Shown: piece after piece, positions 17,641 through 26,983 of the stretch
Layout of the letters: every line of letters begins with the position of its first letter
How positions within the stretch are numbered: the first letter of the stretch is position 1
Assembly: GCA_016210565.1 (NCBI GenBank)
Contig: JACQUA010000334.1
Span: 19,232 to 83,231, forward strand
Direction of reading: 5' to 3'
DNA length: 64,000 nt
Origin: Chloroflexota bacterium
GTDB taxonomy: Bacteria > Chloroflexota > Dehalococcoidia > JACQUA01
Translations under genes and position numbers: made by a program
The notes under the pieces: model-generated
Seen by the model: only the letters and a program-made list of their open reading frames with translations
Told to the model about the DNA's origin: nothing
The model's database searches: none

Positions 17641-18152
17641 CTACGCTCCCCCGCTCATATCCCTCAGCCTTTGTGAAGCATCATCATCTTCCGGGTTGAG
17701 TACCTCGAACCCTTCAGCACCGCCCGCGTCAGATAGTTCCCTATCACTGGTCACCAGGACCACTGGCTCCATGTTAGCAGCGGACGGTTTCAGTCTCAAC
17801 GCAGATGCCAGGTGAATCGCATCCCCAGCCTTTAGAGCATGGTGGTCCAAAACGGCCGACGATTCTTCCATGAGGCGGGTGTCCACCTCCACCACCACAG
17901 ATATTGCTGCCCGGTCTCTCAAGAATTCGGAGAACAATATCCTCATCTGCGGTTCCCGAAGCACCTTCCCCTTCACAAGCCTTCTCAGGACAGCTTTCAG
18001 CTCCACTACAGCTAGCAGGGAGATGGCCAGAATACCGGCATCTTGAAGCGTATCGAAAAGCTCATCAACAACATCACTTCCGCTTTTCCCCGATGCGGCT
18101 CCCGGACATGCCTCCTGACGAGCGCCGGTGTGTCCAGGTAAATAATGCGCAC
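17641..18152 (-). pseudogene. PIN-domain (VapC-like) toxin, frameshifted
   Basis: From a GTG at 18152, three bases after the antitoxin stop, the frame reads RIIYLDTPALVRRHV, the first PIN strand with its metal-binding Asp. It then runs into a stop. A neighbouring frame picks up with SGSDVVDELFDTLQDAGILA and continues unbroken to 17641 through AGDAIHLASAL and VLVTSDRELSDA, the remaining acidic PIN motifs. The switch falls at or near the run TTTTCCCC (18084-18091). The rejoined protein would be about 170 residues. As written, only an inactive fragment could be made unless the frameshift is a sequencing error or is bypassed. Confidence 0.7.
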
Positions 18153-18155
18153 CGG

Positions 18156-18350
18156 CTATCTAGCCTCGATCATCATCCTGCTAACCGATATCGACCCTAT
18201 CTGCTTCGCCAGTTTGCGCCTCATTTCCCGGGGATGCATCCTCGGCTCTCGATACTCGTCCAACATCCGGTCAATAACAGAGTCCATCTCTTTTCTCCTG
18301 CTCTTGTAGACATCTATCACCGTCTGGTATTCACTGCTCTTGACTGTCAT
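18156..18350 (-). CDS. Small antitoxin-like protein upstream of the broken PIN toxin
   Basis: 64 residues, mostly charged and helical (KSRRKEMDSVIDRMLDEYREP), with GAGAGG before the ATG. Its stop lies three bases before the toxin GTG, the tight order of antitoxin then toxin in VapBC-type pairs. No standard VapB fold was recognised from sequence, so the assignment rests on position and size. It stays open although the partner toxin is frameshifted. Confidence 0.55.
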   Translation of the reverse strand: MTVKSSEYQTVIDVYKSRRKEMDSVIDRMLDEYREPRMHPREMRRKLAKQIGSISVSRMMIEAR

Positions 18351-18546
18351 TTTCCACCTCTCGCAGGATAACTATTCGGGTGAAGGCAGATGTCGGCCTA
18401 CCCGACTCTTAACGAAATCCCCGCCCGATTAACGGCGGTCCTATATTCACGTCAGAACCTCTCGAAGTGCATTATATCATAGCGGCCGACGCAGCAATTA
18501 GAGATCGCTTCCTCTCACGACGCCGCTGGAGCGTTGTCTGGCCGCC

Positions 18547-18646
18547 GTAGGGGCGAACCCGTCCCGACGCATCGCCCCGATGCATCGGGGTCACAGAGCG
18601 CAGTGTGTTCGCCCGCCGGCGGGCAGACGCGTTGGTCTGCCCCTAC
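18547..18646. repeat. Dispersed palindromic repeat with GTAGGGGC ends
   Basis: Begins GTAGGGGC (18547-18554) and ends with its complement GCCCCTAC (18639-18646), with an internal CCCCGATGCATCGGGG hairpin. It fills the roughly 430-base gap between the toxin-antitoxin pair and the macroglobulin gene; nothing coding is seen there. The CCCCGATGCATCGGGG core recurs at 18739 and, in variants, near 6226, 8901, 47889 and 55342. Confidence 0.65.
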
Positions 18647-18770
18647 TGTTGGGTCCGAGGATGGTGGAACTTTTCGCCGCCCACCAGCGTATTAATCTAT
18701 AGAAAACGCAATCATTAGAGTTAGGACCGGCTCCCGTCCCGATGCATCGGGGCAGTACCGGGTTCAAACT

Positions 18771-18889
18771 GGAGGTCGCCATGAAAGTACAATCATTGTC
18801 AGAAAACGAGATCTCACAGGCACCGTGGCCTGTGGTACCACGTCTTAGTACGGAGATCGCCATGAAAATAGAAACTTTGTCAGGAAAAC
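18771..18889 (+). repeat. Duplicated translation-start segment of the macroglobulin gene
   Basis: About 38 bases covering ribosome-binding site, ATG and first codons (18771-18808) recur in diverged form 81 bases later (18852-18889). Between them lies a copy of the CACAGGC hairpin repeat in reverse orientation. Both ATGs (18781, 18862) share one open frame, so the protein has two candidate starts. Confidence 0.7.
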
Positions 18890-21800
18890 AGGGTGGAGTC
18901 CGGAGACAAGAGTCTGGAGTCCTGAGCCCCTTGCGCAGGCACGGAGGCCTGCGCCACCCGGGCCTGCGCCACCCGGGATGGGCCCTGGCGCTGGTCCTGG
19001 CGATGCTGTTGCCCTTCGTAACGGCCTGTCTCGAAGACGAAGGCGTGGACAGCTACGTCGCCCTGGTGCCGAAAACGCTGAACGCCGGGGAGAACACGGG
19101 CATCTCCGTGTCCCTTTTCCGCGGCGAGACCCTGGCCAACGCCAACGTAAACCTCTCTTTGCAAAAAGACGGTGAACGCATCTTCCTGGCGCGCCAGTTC
19201 GTCCCGGGGAACCTGACGGTCGGCTTCAAAGTCCCTTCCCTGCCCGAAGGCCAATACGATCTGCTCCTCGAGGGAAACGGCTTCAATGATAAGGCGCCTG
19301 TCCAGATAGCCAACTCCCCCCTCATCTTCCTGCAGACGGACAAGCCCATCTACAAGCCCGGCCAGACCATCCACATCAGGGCCATCAGCCTGAACTCCGA
19401 GCTCAGGCCGGTGGCCGGGAAGGTTACCGTGGAAGCCCTCGACGCCAAAGGCATCAAAGTGCTGCGCAAGGAGCTGAACACCGATGACTTTGGCATGGCC
19501 TCCCTGGACCTGCCCCTCTCTTCGGAACCAAACCTTGGGACCTGGAAACTCACCGCCAATTCCGGCAAACAGAAGACCCAGCTCGACGTTAAGGTGGAGA
19601 AGTACATCCTGCCCAAATATGAAATCAAGCTGGACCTCGTCAAAGACTGGTACCTGGTGAACGAAATAATCAAAGGAGATGTCTCTTCTGAATACAGCTT
19701 CGGCAAGCCCGTCGCCGGCGAGGTGGAGATCAAAGCCTCGCGCTACGTGGGCCGCTGGGAGCAGTACGCCGCCGTATCGAAGACCATTGACGGCAAGACA
19801 TCCTTTGAGATCCCGGCTGCCGGCTACGTTTCCGGCGTCCCGGGGGCCCGGGGCATGGGCAACGTGCTCCTGGACGTCATCGTCAAAGAGAAGTCCACCG
19901 GCTATGAAGAAAAGACCAACAGGCTGGTGACCATCGCCTCGTCGCCGTTGACCCTGCAACTGATTCCCGAGAACTCCGTTTTCAAGCCATCCCTGCCCTT
20001 CAAGGTGCTTCTCCTTTCGGAAACGCCGGATAACCAGCCCAGAGACGCTGCCGTGAATCTGATCGTCACCTACTTGCGGCAGAACTCCCAGCAAATCCGC
20101 GCCGACCGGTCAAACGTCGCCACCAGGAACGGCAAGGCCATGCTGGACCTTGCCCCGCCCGCCGACGCCGCCATAGTCCGGATTTCGGCATCGTCCGAGG
20201 GCGCCGGCGCCAGCATTTCTGTCGGCGCGAGTTATTCGCCTTCTGCCAATTTCATCCACCTGGAGCAGACCAGCCCCGGCATTCCGAAGGTGGGCGAAGA
20301 AATTTCTTTCCAGGTCTACTCCACCAAAGAAGCCGCCAACTTTTACTATGAAATCGTTTCGCGCGGCCGGGTGGTCTTTTCCGATTTCACCAGAAGCAAC
20401 GCCATCCGCTTCCAGACCACGCCGCTTATGGCGCCGTCCTCGCGGCTCCTGGTATACCAGATTCTCCCCAACTCAGAACTCGCGGCCGACAGCCTTCCCT
20501 TCAAGGTGACCGGGAGCTACTCCCACAACGCGCAAATCGGATTCAACAAAACGGAGGTCAGGCCGGGCCAGGAGGTCGGCATCGACATCAAGACCGAAGG
20601 CCAGTCGAAAGTGGGCCTGCAGGTGGTAGACCGGTCCGTGTTCATCCTGGCGGAGAACCGGCTCAACCTGCAGCAGGTCTTTGATGAATTGGAAAAGCTT
20701 TACATGAAACCCCAGGTGGAGCTTCATTCCGCCTCGGCCATCCCTCCCATCATCTACCGGGGAGCCATGGAGACTTTTGCCGACAGCGGCCTCACAGTCC
20801 TGACGAACAAGAACATTCCCTCCGGCGAGGAATTCAAGAAGACCCTACCCCAGCGGGGTGGAGTTGCGGGAGAGGTCGGCCCGGCAGGTCCGCCGTTCCT
20901 CATGAGAGACGGCGCGGTCCCACCACCCGTCCCCCGCCCCCTCGCTCCCGGGGCTGAAAAGCAGGCTGCCGCGGCAGCGACTCCTGCCCCCGGCCAGCTT
21001 GCCGAAGTCCAGAGGGTCCGGCAGTTCTTCCCCGAGACCTGGCTCTGGCAGGACATCACCACCGACGCCAACGGTCTGGCTTCGCTGAAAGTCAACGCTC
21101 CCGATTCCATCACCATCTGGAAGTTGTACGCCGTGGCCCTTTCCAGAGAGAAAGGCCTGGGCATCAGCGAGAGCGACCTGAAGACCTTCCAGCCGTTCTT
21201 TATCTCCATCGACCTCCCCTACAGCGCCATCCGTGGCGAGACCTTCCCGGTGAAAGTCGCCATCTACAACTACCTCAACCAGGCGCAGGAGGTCTTCGTC
21301 GAAATCGAAAAAGCCCCGTGGCTCGACCTTCTGGACCAGGCGACCAGGACCGTCAGGATCGCCCCCAACGACATCGGCGGCGCGGAGTTCAGAATCCGGC
21401 CCGGCAACCTGGGCGTGAACCAGGTCAAGATTACCGCCCGGAGCGCCCAGTTCGCCGACGCCGCCATCAAACCCATTATCATCGACCCCGAAGGCGTCGA
21501 AAGGGAAACGGTGGAAAACATCATTCTTGCCGGCGGCGCATCCAGGACCGTGAACACCGGGCTGCCTCCGGGCATCGTGGACGGCTCCGGCCGCGTCTAC
21601 CTGGCCTTATCGGGCAGCTACCTGACCCAGAGCCTGGAAGGCCTGGAAAAGCTGCTCCAGATGCCCTTCGGCTGCGGCGAGCAGAACATGATCCTGCTGG
21701 CCCCGAACATCTACGTGACCTCCTATCTCAAGGAGACGGGCCAGCTCAAGCCGGAGGTCATGGCCAAAGCCGAAATGCTGATGATCACCGGCTACCAGCG

Positions 21801-23133
21801 CGAGCTTACCTACCGGCGGCAGGACGGCTCCTTCTCCGCCTTTGGCAACAACGACAAGGAAGGAAGCCTGTGGCTCACCGCGTTCGTGGCCAAGAGCTTC
21901 GCCCAGGCCAAAGACCTTATTTACGTGGACCCGGCGGTGATAGACGGGGCCAAACAGTGGATTCTCCGCCACCAGAAAGCGGATGGCTCCTTTGAATCGG
22001 TCGGCTTCGTAGCCCACCAGGACATGATGGGCGGGGTCACCGGCAAGGACGCCCTGACAGCTTACGTAGCCATCGCCCTGCTGGAGACCGGCGATAGGGA
22101 AGCCGCCGGCCGGGCCATCCGGTACCTGGAAGGGAAGATTGACGCCATTGATTCACCGTACACCATGGCCATCGCCGCCTACGCCCTGGAGCTGGCCAAT
22201 AGCGGCCAGAAGGACCGGGCCTATCAAAAACTCATGGGCATGGCCTCGCAGGACGAAAACGGCCTCTACTGGTCGCCGCCGATGCCCGTTCCCCTGCCAA
22301 TGGGCCAGGCCCAACCCGGCATCTTCCCGCCCATCCGTCCGGTACCCTCCAAGACAACGGCCATCGAGGCCACCGCCTACGCCACGCTGGCCCTGAACAA
22401 GCACGGCGACCGCTTCAACGCCGGCCGGGCCGCCCGCTGGCTCACCTCGAAGAGGAACGCCTTCGGCGGCTTCGGCAGCACCCAGGATACGGTGGTCTCC
22501 CTCCAGGCCCTGACTGAATACGCCCGGTCGGCCCGGCTCGACGTCGACCTGAAGATCACGGTGGACATGGGAGCGGAGAAGAAAGAGCTTCGGGTCAACC
22601 AGGAGAACGCCGAAGTCCTCCAGTTGGTCAGCATCCCGGCGCGGGACCAGATATCCGTCAAGGCCGAAGGCAAGGGCGACGCAGTGCTCCAGATTGTCAA
22701 AAGGTACAACCTGCCGCAGTCGCCGAAAGAGGAGTCCAGGGACTTCCAGATCAAGGTGGACTACAACACCAGCCAGGTGGCGGTGAACGACATCGTGAAG
22801 GTTACCTCGGAAATCCAGTTCACCCCCGCCATGCCCCTCAAGGCCGAGATGGTGGTGCTGGACATCTCCGTGCCGACCGGCTTTGCGCCGGTGACCGAGT
22901 CCATCGACCAGGCGGTCAAGGGGGCCGGCAAGATACAGCGCTATGATATCGCCGGCAGGAAGGTGATCTTCTACATCGTGGACATGGCGCCGGGGGAGAG
23001 GCTGGGCTTCACCTTCGACATCAGGGCCCTCTACCCGGTCCGGGCCGAAGGCGTTGCTTCGCAGGTCTATTCGTATTACAAGCCCGAAAGCCGGGGCGAG
23101 ACCCTGGGCCAGGGACTCGTCGCCGTTCCGTAG
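18781..23133 (+). CDS. Alpha-2-macroglobulin-like lipoprotein with thioester
   Basis: About 1450 residues. The start at 18781 has GGAGG five bases upstream; 18862 is a weaker alternative. A hydrophobic segment ending FVTAC gives a lipobox cysteine at residue 83 (56 from the second start). Macroglobulin beta domains follow, including QTDKPIYKPGQTIHIR. A Pro/Ala-rich bait region is encoded at about 20850-21010, then FPETWLWQD, a hallmark of animal A2M and complement proteins. The thioester GCGEQN has its Cys near residue 965, followed by alpha-helical repeats and a receptor-like C-terminus. A2M proteins trap proteases when the bait is cut and bind them covalently. It resembles the animal-type layout more than the short bacterial YfhM layout, and no PBP1c gene is beside it. 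The long N-terminus is partly encoded by dispersed repeat sequence. Confidence 0.9.
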   Translation: MKVQSLSENEISQAPWPVVPRLSTEIAMKIETLSGKQGGVRRQESGVLSPLRRHGGLRHPGLRHPGWALALVLAMLLPFVTACLEDEGVDSYVALVPKTLNAGENTGISVSLFRGETLANANVNLSLQKDGERIFLARQFVPGNLTVGFKVPSLPEGQYDLLLEGNGFNDKAPVQIANSPLIFLQTDKPIYKPGQTIHIRAISLNSELRPVAGKVTVEALDAKGIKVLRKELNTDDFGMASLDLPLSSEPNLGTWKLTANSGKQKTQLDVKVEKYILPKYEIKLDLVKDWYLVNEIIKGDVSSEYSFGKPVAGEVEIKASRYVGRWEQYAAVSKTIDGKTSFEIPAAGYVSGVPGARGMGNVLLDVIVKEKSTGYEEKTNRLVTIASSPLTLQLIPENSVFKPSLPFKVLLLSETPDNQPRDAAVNLIVTYLRQNSQQIRADRSNVATRNGKAMLDLAPPADAAIVRISASSEGAGASISVGASYSPSANFIHLEQTSPGIPKVGEEISFQVYSTKEAANFYYEIVSRGRVVFSDFTRSNAIRFQTTPLMAPSSRLLVYQILPNSELAADSLPFKVTGSYSHNAQIGFNKTEVRPGQEVGIDIKTEGQSKVGLQVVDRSVFILAENRLNLQQVFDELEKLYMKPQVELHSASAIPPIIYRGAMETFADSGLTVLTNKNIPSGEEFKKTLPQRGGVAGEVGPAGPPFLMRDGAVPPPVPRPLAPGAEKQAAAAATPAPGQLAEVQRVRQFFPETWLWQDITTDANGLASLKVNAPDSITIWKLYAVALSREKGLGISESDLKTFQPFFISIDLPYSAIRGETFPVKVAIYNYLNQAQEVFVEIEKAPWLDLLDQATRTVRIAPNDIGGAEFRIRPGNLGVNQVKITARSAQFADAAIKPIIIDPEGVERETVENIILAGGASRTVNTGLPPGIVDGSGRVYLALSGSYLTQSLEGLEKLLQMPFGCGEQNMILLAPNIYVTSYLKETGQLKPEVMAKAEMLMITGYQRELTYRRQDGSFSAFGNNDKEGSLWLTAFVAKSFAQAKDLIYVDPAVIDGAKQWILRHQKADGSFESVGFVAHQDMMGGVTGKDALTAYVAIALLETGDREAAGRAIRYLEGKIDAIDSPYTMAIAAYALELANSGQKDRAYQKLMGMASQDENGLYWSPPMPVPLPMGQAQPGIFPPIRPVPSKTTAIEATAYATLALNKHGDRFNAGRAARWLTSKRNAFGGFGSTQDTVVSLQALTEYARSARLDVDLKITVDMGAEKKELRVNQENAEVLQLVSIPARDQISVKAEGKGDAVLQIVKRYNLPQSPKEESRDFQIKVDYNTSQVAVNDIVKVTSEIQFTPAMPLKAEMVVLDISVPTGFAPVTESIDQAVKGAGKIQRYDIAGRKVIFYIVDMAPGERLGFTFDIRALYPVRAEGVASQVYSYYKPESRGETLGQGLVAVP

Positions 23134-23237
23134 CGACACCCCCTGTCCCGACAGGTCGGGACGCTCGCACGGCGGAGCGGGCGTCGACGACGCTGGCGGT
23201 TATCCAGGCACGACGGGGGCAGGCCCTGTCGCTACGG
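23128..23237. repeat. Dispersed repeat with CCGTAGCGACA ends
   Basis: Starts CCGTAGCGACA and ends TGTCGCTACGG, with an internal TGTCCCGACAGGTCGGGA hairpin. It begins inside the last codons of the macroglobulin gene and supplies its TAG stop. Related copies lie at 37303-37393, 47768-47845 and 61121-61352. Confidence 0.7.
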
Positions 23238-23269
23238 TGGTCCTAGCAAGCCCGGGTGGTCAAACGGTG

Positions 23270-23293
23270 AGGGGCCCCGGCGCCGGGGCCCCT
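23270..23293. repeat. 24-base perfect GC palindrome
   Basis: Both 12-base halves are exactly complementary (half-site AGGGGCCCCGGC). It lies in the repeat-filled gap between the macroglobulin gene and solute-binding protein 5, which are convergent. No T-run follows, so a classical terminator is not supported. The rest of the gap holds the CCGTAGCGACA repeat and a CAGGCCTCCGTGCCTG hairpin. Confidence 0.7.
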
Positions 23294-23459
23294 GCCACCC
23301 GGTACCGCAGGCCTCCGTGCCTGCGAGAGCAGTACCAGGCCAACGCCAATTCGGGGGCGCCAACCGTCGCCGCCAGTCCGCAACCGGTGGCAACACTCAT
23401 TGCCGGTGTCGACAACCCCCGGTCGTCATCCGGGCAACCACCCCGCCAAGCCGGGATCG

Positions 23460-24593
23460 CTACTTCAGTATCGGCGCAAAGATCCGGGCGGACATCTCCA
23501 TGTACTCGTTGGCTTTGGCGATGGTCTCCGGGGTATCAGCCACGTAAACTTTTCCGGGCTTCGGCACCACGTCGGCGTCCAGGTGGCCGGTGGGCACGTC
23601 AACCCTCAGGCTCGGGACCATGTTCTCCTCCGACATCAACGTTTGCCCTTCCACCGTCAGAAGCCAGTTAATGAACAGCCTGGCCGCATTGGGATGGGCC
23701 GGTCTGGGCGCCATTTGAATGATGCCGCTGCTGGGACCTATCCAGTCCCCTTCCTTCGTTTCTACGGGTTGGATGGGAGCGCCGGCCTTTCTGAAATCGA
23801 GCAGGTTGCCGGCGCTGCCGCCCAGCAGAAGGGCGTATTTCCCCCGGGCAAGCCATTCAGCCTCCAGACGCTTGTCCCGCATCACCAGGGGCTCCTGCTG
23901 CATAAGCCGTCTCATGTAATCTTCCCCGAGCGTTGAGTGATACAGCCTGAACCATTGAGTCCCCGCCCCGCTGTTCTGGGGGTCATCGAATATTATCTTT
24001 CCCTTCCACTTCGGGTTGAGAATGTCCCTGTATTCCTTTATCTCGTTCGGCCCCACCAGTTCGGTGTTTCTCCAGATCAGGCTCCCCACCGCCCCGACGA
24101 AATCGACCTGGTAATGCTCAACCAGGGGGAACTTTCCCCCCACCCATTTGCTCGAATCCAGGACTTCGGGCAAAACCATGACTTCGTCCAGAGGAGCCAG
24201 CAACCCCAGGGGTTTGAGCAGCCTGACGCCGCCGTATCCTGTCGATATGAGATCAACGTTGTACAGGCCGGCCCGGTACTCCCTCGACATTCTCTCTGCT
24301 ATTTGCCCCCCGTTCAAGACTAACTGCTCCACGGTAATCCCGTACTTCTGCCTGAATCTGGCTGCCGCCCGGTCGTAGCCGTATGATGATCTGTAGAGGG
24401 TCAGGTAGCCCTCTTTCCTGGCCTCGGCAACGGTCTTGTCCCAATCAGGCATCCCGGTTTTCCCTTTGTCGGCCACAACTCCTGCCGGCTGCACCTGACC
24501 GGCTGCCGGGGTAGCCGGCCCTGTTGAGACACAGCCAATCAAGGCCGCCAGCGCCACGGTCACGATGACCAGGCAATAAATTCGGCTGTTCAT
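23460..24593 (-). CDS. ABC-type solute-binding lipoprotein 5
   Basis: 377 residues; AAGGAGG precedes the ATG. Lipobox LIGC, Cys21. Block order as in the other paralogs but more divergent: PDWDKTVAEARKEGYLTLYRSS, LNGGQIAERMSREYRAGLY, NPKWKGKIIFDDPQNSGAG, LARGKYALLLG, HPNAARLFINWLLTVEG. The insertion after GGSAGN, where other members have an APNP-type loop, points to a different ligand pocket. It is the last gene of the run AOR, MITE, SBP5 and lies 355 bases after the aldehyde ferredoxin oxidoreductase. Confidence 0.87.
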   Translation of the reverse strand: MNSRIYCLVIVTVALAALIGCVSTGPATPAAGQVQPAGVVADKGKTGMPDWDKTVAEARKEGYLTLYRSSYGYDRAAARFRQKYGITVEQLVLNGGQIAERMSREYRAGLYNVDLISTGYGGVRLLKPLGLLAPLDEVMVLPEVLDSSKWVGGKFPLVEHYQVDFVGAVGSLIWRNTELVGPNEIKEYRDILNPKWKGKIIFDDPQNSGAGTQWFRLYHSTLGEDYMRRLMQQEPLVMRDKRLEAEWLARGKYALLLGGSAGNLLDFRKAGAPIQPVETKEGDWIGPSSGIIQMAPRPAHPNAARLFINWLLTVEGQTLMSEENMVPSLRVDVPTGHLDADVVPKPGKVYVADTPETIAKANEYMEMSARIFAPILK

Positions 24594-24626
24594 TTTTCCT
24601 CCTTCAACCGACTTCCGTCGGTTCTA

Positions 24627-24830
24627 ATACAAAGGCACCAAACAATGACGAATAGTCTCACACGAAGACACAAAGCGCACGAAGGGATCTTTCGGCGGAG
24701 GGAAGCAGCAAGATAACACGATACTTATCCTGCTGTCTCCCTATTCTTTGCGTCTCCGTGCCTTGGTGTGAAAACGCGTCCCTTTCTTAATTAATTGCGC
24801 GACTCCGTGTCTATTATTGCGTTGGCATTA
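24627..24830. mobile_element. MITE-like element, copy A
   Basis: About 204 bases with imperfect terminal inverted repeats: AATACAAAGGCACCAAACAA at the left, and the complement of TAATGCCAACGCAATAAT at the right. The internal CGAATAGTCTCACAC and a CTTTGCGTCTCCGTG segment match copy B at 33906-34201 closely. No coding capacity, so it would need a transposase in trans. Fills most of the gap between solute-binding protein 5 and the aldehyde oxidoreductase. Confidence 0.6.
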
Positions 24831-24948
24831 GCGGTTCCGTTGGTCTCATGGAATGAGGCTCTTGACCCGAATCATGCATGCATTATCTGAAGGATTCCCT
24901 GTCTCCACCCCCGCAGGCTGAAGCCGTGCGCCTACGCCCCGCCCAGGT

Positions 24949-26790
24949 CTAACTCCACAGGTCCGGTATGACCTCCGCGAGCCTCAGATTTCGTAGCGTA
25001 CCGGGCAAGGGCTTCCCCGATTTGCGGTCCCACCCCATTTCCCGATAGTGGATGTCCAGCATGCTTTCCCAATGCGGCGCTATCCCCTTCCCTTTCTTCG
25101 GTCCCTCGATGGGTGAAGAAAGATACCTCGGCGACAGGCTCTCCGCTTCAGGAGTGATGCCGTGCCTCACGTTGAAGGCGCGATAAAGGTTAGCGGTCCG
25201 AAGTCCCACTTTTTTGGCTTCCTCGGGAGAAAGGTTCCCTCCGGTCGTGGCATTGAACATATCCACCAGATGCCCAACGAAGGTGCTGTGTTTAGTCAAG
25301 GTAGGAAACTGGCAGGTAACCAGGCAGTCCACGAAGAAGCGCGGCCCTTTCTCCCGGGCCAGTATTGCGGGGACATCTTCAGGGGAGAAGGGATTGGGGA
25401 CGGGAATTGTCCCCGTCTCGAAAGTCCCTGTGCTGGAAGTTGCCTGGTCCAGCGTGGACGCCCACTTGACGCGGCCGTCATGCGGCTTGGGCGCGCTCCC
25501 TTTGTTGATGAATACGGCGCTTTCCGTGGCTTCGCGCCCGATCGACCGGGCGGCCCGCATAACGCCTTCAGCCAAGACGTTTCCCAGCCCACGCCGGTAG
25601 GCGATGTTCGAGAGCATTTTCCTCACCGCTTCGACATTGCCCCAGTTCATGGGCAACCCACCGGTATCTTTTTCCCCGAGGACCCCTTTTTCGTAGAGTT
25701 CCATTACCATGCCGATCGTCCAGCCGGCCTCGTTCAGTTCCAGGCCCAGCCGGTCGGTTACATCGTTGAGCATCACCGCGGCGCCCAGGTCGGTCTGCCC
25801 TATGAGAGAGCCCCAGGTCTCCCAGCCCTCGAATTCCGGCTCCTCGGCCACATAGCCGGCGTAAGGACCCTGCTTGACCGTAACAATATGGCAGTGGGCC
25901 GCCGGGCACGCCCAGCATGAAGACCTCTTTAGCTCCATTTCCTCCCTGTAGCTGTCCCCCATGAATCTGGCGTGCTCCGGGAAGGTGTTAGAAGTCAGGT
26001 TCCTGACTCCAAGATCCCCCTCGACGGCAAATCTGCTGAAGACCATAGAGGTGCCCCAGTAGTAGTCGCTGAACGGGTCCTCCTTCCACTTGCTCAGGGT
26101 CTGCCGGTACACCGCGGACACCCTGTCTTTGTCCACCACGACAATGTCACCCTTACCCCGCGCCGCCGCCACCGCCTTCAATTTCTTGGAACCCATCACC
26201 GCCCCGGTCCCGTTATGCCCGGCCACGTGTCCTCTATCCCCCACGATGGCAGCGAATTTGACCAGGTTTTCCCCTGCCGGACCAATGCCGAACACGCTCA
26301 GATGGCGCTCCCCCTTGCCCAGTTCCTTCTTGATGAGCTGCTCATTCTCAACGGTGTCCCTGCCCACCAGAAAGCCGGCGTCCCTGAGCTCGGCAATGCC
26401 GTCATGGACATAAAGGTAAAGCCATCTCCTGGCGCTGCCCTGGATAATGACGGCATCGTAGCCGGAAAACTTCAAATAGGCCCCAAAGTAGCCGTTAGCC
26501 TGCGAAGAAGCCCCACCGTTGGTCAGAGGGCCCTTGGTAACCACGCAAAAGCTGCCCGCGCCCGCTACCTTGAGTCCGTTCAAAGGACCGGTAGCCAGAA
26601 TCAAGCGGTTGCGCGGATCGTTCCATTCCACCCCCGGGGGCACTTCATCGTAAAGCACCTTCGCCCCCAGCCCGGCCCCCCCCACGAAATCGTTAAGGAT
26701 TTCCTGGCTGAGGTGTTCCTCGGTTATCTGTTCGTTTGTCAGGTCTACCCTGAGTATGCGGCCGGTGTAGCCGCCGCGGTACATGGCCAT
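24949..26790 (-). CDS. Aldehyde ferredoxin oxidoreductase family protein 1
   Basis: 613 residues from the ATG at 26790; an upstream TTG is possible but neither has a clear ribosome-binding site. N-terminus GGYTGRILRVDLTN and FVGGAGLGAKVLYDE are typical of tungsten/molybdenum-pterin AORs, which oxidise aldehydes to acids using ferredoxin. The cluster-binding site reads CWACPAAHC, with one residue more between the second and third Cys than the usual CxxCxxxC. A DCLVTC further on supplies the fourth Cys. Two further pterin blocks, GPAGEN and GHNGTGAVMG, are present. It lies downstream of solute-binding protein 6 on the same strand. The aldehyde substrate is unknown, and no cofactor-synthesis gene is nearby. 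Confidence 0.9.
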   Translation of the reverse strand: MAMYRGGYTGRILRVDLTNEQITEEHLSQEILNDFVGGAGLGAKVLYDEVPPGVEWNDPRNRLILATGPLNGLKVAGAGSFCVVTKGPLTNGGASSQANGYFGAYLKFSGYDAVIIQGSARRWLYLYVHDGIAELRDAGFLVGRDTVENEQLIKKELGKGERHLSVFGIGPAGENLVKFAAIVGDRGHVAGHNGTGAVMGSKKLKAVAAARGKGDIVVVDKDRVSAVYRQTLSKWKEDPFSDYYWGTSMVFSRFAVEGDLGVRNLTSNTFPEHARFMGDSYREEMELKRSSCWACPAAHCHIVTVKQGPYAGYVAEEPEFEGWETWGSLIGQTDLGAAVMLNDVTDRLGLELNEAGWTIGMVMELYEKGVLGEKDTGGLPMNWGNVEAVRKMLSNIAYRRGLGNVLAEGVMRAARSIGREATESAVFINKGSAPKPHDGRVKWASTLDQATSSTGTFETGTIPVPNPFSPEDVPAILAREKGPRFFVDCLVTCQFPTLTKHSTFVGHLVDMFNATTGGNLSPEEAKKVGLRTANLYRAFNVRHGITPEAESLSPRYLSSPIEGPKKGKGIAPHWESMLDIHYREMGWDRKSGKPLPGTLRNLRLAEVIPDLWS

Positions 26791-26983
26791 AGCTGTTTCG
26801 TGCTCTCTATTCCACAAGGCACAAGGTCGGATTAACGCATTTTATGCATGAGCTATCTGGGTGCTTCACTTTTCCCCGCCCCCGCAAGCTAAAGACCTGC
26901 GGCTACGCATCGCCCACCAAGGCTGAAGCCATCCCGATTCTATCGGGACGCCCCGTCGGCTGCGTGCATAATCTGGGGTTGAC

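Noticed and set aside
18880..20094. 404-residue minus-strand open frame opposite the macroglobulin gene
   Set aside because: Mirror of a clearly real gene with lipobox, bait region and thioester; no start signal.
23270..23293. Intrinsic terminator at the 24-base palindrome
   Set aside because: No T-run on either side; listed only as a palindrome.
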